DNA from: an uncultured Lachnospiraceae bacterium
GTDB lineage: Bacteria > Bacillota > Clostridia > Lachnospirales > Lachnospiraceae
Reading direction: 5' to 3'
Length of the DNA: 6,635 bases
Assembly: GCA_934434905.1 (NCBI GenBank)
Contig: CAKSAI010000179.1
Coordinates: 1 to 6,635, forward strand
A program made the translations under genes and the position numbers. A model generated the notes under the pieces. That model worked only from the letters and a program-made list of their open reading frames with translations, made no database searches and was not told the origin of the DNA. Shown here piece by piece: positions 4,907-6,635 of the stretch. Each line of letters opens with the position of its first letter. The stretch's first letter is position 1.

Positions 4907-6635
4907 TTATTTCAGCTTCTGGTATATGGAACCAAGATATAAGGTTCTCTTGTACGTGTTACCTGCCTCATCAATCAGATTCCCGCAGCTTAACCGCAGC
5001 TCGTTGACCCCGGCCAGTGTACTCTCAGACCTTGATATCCGGTTCAGGTTTCCTATCTCAATCTTTTTCCATCTGTTGGCCGGAAGTACGATCACATCCA
5101 CCGGATATGTCATTCCATCCTCCGTACCTGCCGTAATGTTGATCTCCAGCTCCTCTCCGCTGTTATATATCCAGAATGAAAGCTTTTCCGTCTGGTCTAC
5201 CCCGGCAAGGTCGAACCATATCGCCGGTGCGTAAGCCTGGGTCTGAGTGTCCGTCTCAAACCTGCTGCCTGCCAGTTCCACCTTCGCGGTATTTCCGCTG
5301 CGCCCGCCCACTGCTTCTGATGAGGCTGTCACGCTGCCGCCCAGTGCGGTGTTTACTTTTAACTTATCAAGCTGCGTTGCATCCGTTACGTTGATCATCT
5401 GTTCCGGCGCTTTTCCTACCACCAGCTCCGCAGTAATTCCGGCAGTCTCTACATAAAGAACACCGTCTCCAGTATATGCTGCGTTTGATTCTGCATAGAT
5501 ATTCGCCCCTTCGGCTTTCCCAGACGCAGTTAAGACTTCTCCGTTGAGCATGACCTGACACCCATCTTTTGCAGCAAAGGAGTAAGTAACGCCCGCCTCC
5601 GTGGTATCAAACGCAGTCAGCACAAGCCCTGCCTCGCTGTCGGCCAGCTCGATCAATCTTGCGATGGTGCGCCGCACGTCCTGAAGTCCTGCAAAATTCA
5701 ATTTTGATGTGCCTGTGGCATAGATCTGTTCGTTAATGGTGCGGATGGCCTCCCGTACACCATCTCCTGAGATCCGGTACTGCTCTGCCAGCGCAAGAGA
5801 CTTTTCCTCCAGCAAGGACAAATAGGTATGGTCATCAATTCCATCCCGAACTGCAGTCAGTCGAAGGGATGGGAACGGCTTTTCCGAATCATAGGGACGC
5901 CCTGGATAGAAGAGATATCCGTCTCCGTCTGTAACACCATCCCGGCAGGAGGTACTGTACAGATCGCTAATTCTGCCATAGCCTACTATGTTACCGGCGC
6001 CCCAATTACAGTACCCAGTCGTATTCCAGAAGAGATCTCCCGTTAGACGGTAATCAAATTTGGACCAGAATACATCTCTTCCGGTAATCAGATACTCGTC
6101 AATCAGGCGTGTGGGGTAGGGGAACGTCTGCACCGTGCCATAGGATTCAATGGAATATCCCTGTGCGACCAACTTCTCATACATCTCGATATTCTTCGTG
6201 GAGCCCAGGTTGTCGTACAAGGGGCTTACCAGCAGTTCCTCATACTGAGCAAAGTCTTCCCGCCATCCATGGACAACCGACATTAAGTGCTTTGTACCCA
6301 AAAGGCTCTTCGCTATCTCCTCCGGCAGTTCCTGCTCCTTTGCCACCTTTTCCTCAACCGCATTGGTGGTCGCGATACAGGCTCTCATCTGAGGATACCG
6401 CTTCTCGTTGACCTCGTCATACACCTGGTCGAAGTAATAATACATTTTATCAAAATAATTTTTTCCGTCTTCCTTACAGGCTCTGGCAATGGCTGCAAGA
6501 TAGCTCTCCAACAGTTCGTAGTCAATGCTTCCATAGCGTTCTCCGGCCACTCCGCCATAGGGATTGTCCGCTTCAAATATCTCGAATGTATTCCGATGAG
6601 GTACGCCATAGGAGGCCACACGGTCATAATATTTC
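4907..6635 (-). CDS. DUF4091 / GH123-like glycoside hydrolase with C-terminal jelly-roll (partial, 5' end missing)
   Basis: The frame is open to the window edge (first codons KYYDRVASYG), so the true start lies beyond 6635. The GTG at 6619 is an internal Val codon. There are 575 visible residues, ending in TAA. Numbering visible residues, about 1-300 match the C-terminal part of the DUF4091 catalytic domain (Pfam PF13320, the GH123 catalytic domain): DLFWNTTGYCNWG (Trp203, Trp211), DGDGYLFYPGRPY (236) and RDGIDDHTYLSLLEE (263), the last being the family's best-known signature. GH123 enzymes are exo-acting beta-N-acetylgalactosaminidases that use substrate-assisted catalysis by an Asp-Glu pair. 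The nearest candidates here are Asp69-Gln70 and Asp73-Glu74 in YYYFDQVYDEV. Residues about 310-412 form an Ig-like linker. Residues 413-575 form a jelly-roll (SFWIYNSGEELEINI; ending RTLYLGSIYQ) like those of the next gene. The signal peptide and N-terminal domain are out of view. Exact substrate is uncertain, since the family is broad. Confidence 0.88.
   Translation of the reverse strand, partial: KYYDRVASYGVPHRNTFEIFEADNPYGGVAGERYGSIDYELLESYLAAIARACKEDGKNYFDKMYYYFDQVYDEVNEKRYPQMRACIATTNAVEEKVAKEQELPEEIAKSLLGTKHLMSVVHGWREDFAQYEELLVSPLYDNLGSTKNIEMYEKLVAQGYSIESYGTVQTFPYPTRLIDEYLITGRDVFWSKFDYRLTGDLFWNTTGYCNWGAGNIVGYGRISDLYSTSCRDGVTDGDGYLFYPGRPYDSEKPFPSLRLTAVRDGIDDHTYLSLLEEKSLALAEQYRISGDGVREAIRTINEQIYATGTSKLNFAGLQDVRRTIARLIELADSEAGLVLTAFDTTEAGVTYSFAAKDGCQVMLNGEVLTASGKAEGANIYAESNAAYTGDGVLYVETAGITAELVVGKAPEQMINVTDATQLDKLKVNTALGGSVTASSEAVGGRSGNTAKVELAGSRFETDTQTQAYAPAIWFDLAGVDQTEKLSFWIYNSGEELEINITAGTEDGMTYPVDVIVLPANRWKKIEIGNLNRISRSESTLAGVNELRLSCGNLIDEAGNTYKRTLYLGSIYQKLK
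4910..5398 (-). other. C-terminal jelly-roll module of the hydrolase
   Basis: Visible residues 413-575, from MINVTDATQLDKLKV to the C-terminus. SFWIYNSGEELEINI followed by IVLPANRWKKIEIGNL, then LRLSCGNLID and RTLYLGSIYQ, follows the same strand order as the lipoprotein domains. This is a typical accessory binding module position after a catalytic domain. Ligand is unknown. Confidence 0.7.

Noticed and set aside
4194..5234. Plus-strand open frame of 346 codons
   Set aside because: It runs antisense across the end of the hydrolase gene and most of the lipoprotein gene, spanning their junction. Both have strong domain and start evidence. The composition is shadow-like.
6617..6619. GTG as the start of the hydrolase gene
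   Set aside because: The frame stays open upstream to the window edge (KYYDR), no ribosome site precedes it, and starting there would omit the first half of the catalytic domain.

Overview
The window holds three genes, all read on the minus strand and packed head to tail with gaps of 20 and 21 bases. They look like one operon running from position 6635 down past position 1. Both outer genes run off the window. The sequence suggests a Gram-positive, Firmicutes-type bacterium: AAAAGGAGG- and GGGGAGG-type ribosome sites, a GTG start, a classic lipobox, roughly balanced base composition, and large secreted carbohydrate-active proteins. A gut Lachnospiraceae-like clostridium is my best guess, but this is inference from style and content, not from a marker gene.

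In transcription order: (1) 6635-4907, the C-terminal 575 residues of a DUF4091 / GH123-like glycoside hydrolase, followed by an Ig-like linker and a jelly-roll module. (2) 4886-3714, a 390-residue lipoprotein made of two tandem jelly-roll domains that look like an internal duplication. (3) 3692-1, the first 1230 residues of a giant membrane-anchored or secreted protein. It has an N-terminal transmembrane segment, Ig-like domains, then at least four copies of a composite unit (a YRNG-motif beta domain plus a jelly-roll ending in an Asp-Asn motif). The spacing is exactly 254 residues for the last two intervals, and an extra Ig-like domain is spliced between units 1 and 2.

The common thread is that all three proteins carry similar-looking beta-sandwich modules of the galactose-binding / carbohydrate-binding type. 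The simplest reading is a cell-surface glycan-handling system: an enzyme likely aimed at N-acetylhexosamine-type glycans, a membrane-tethered binding lipoprotein, and a long repetitive surface protein that binds or displays. The enzyme class is supported by recognised motifs. The binding roles and the cooperation are inferred from domain style and operon layout. No RNA gene, mobile element, CRISPR array, promoter or terminator is visible. The plus strand shows only antisense shadow frames.
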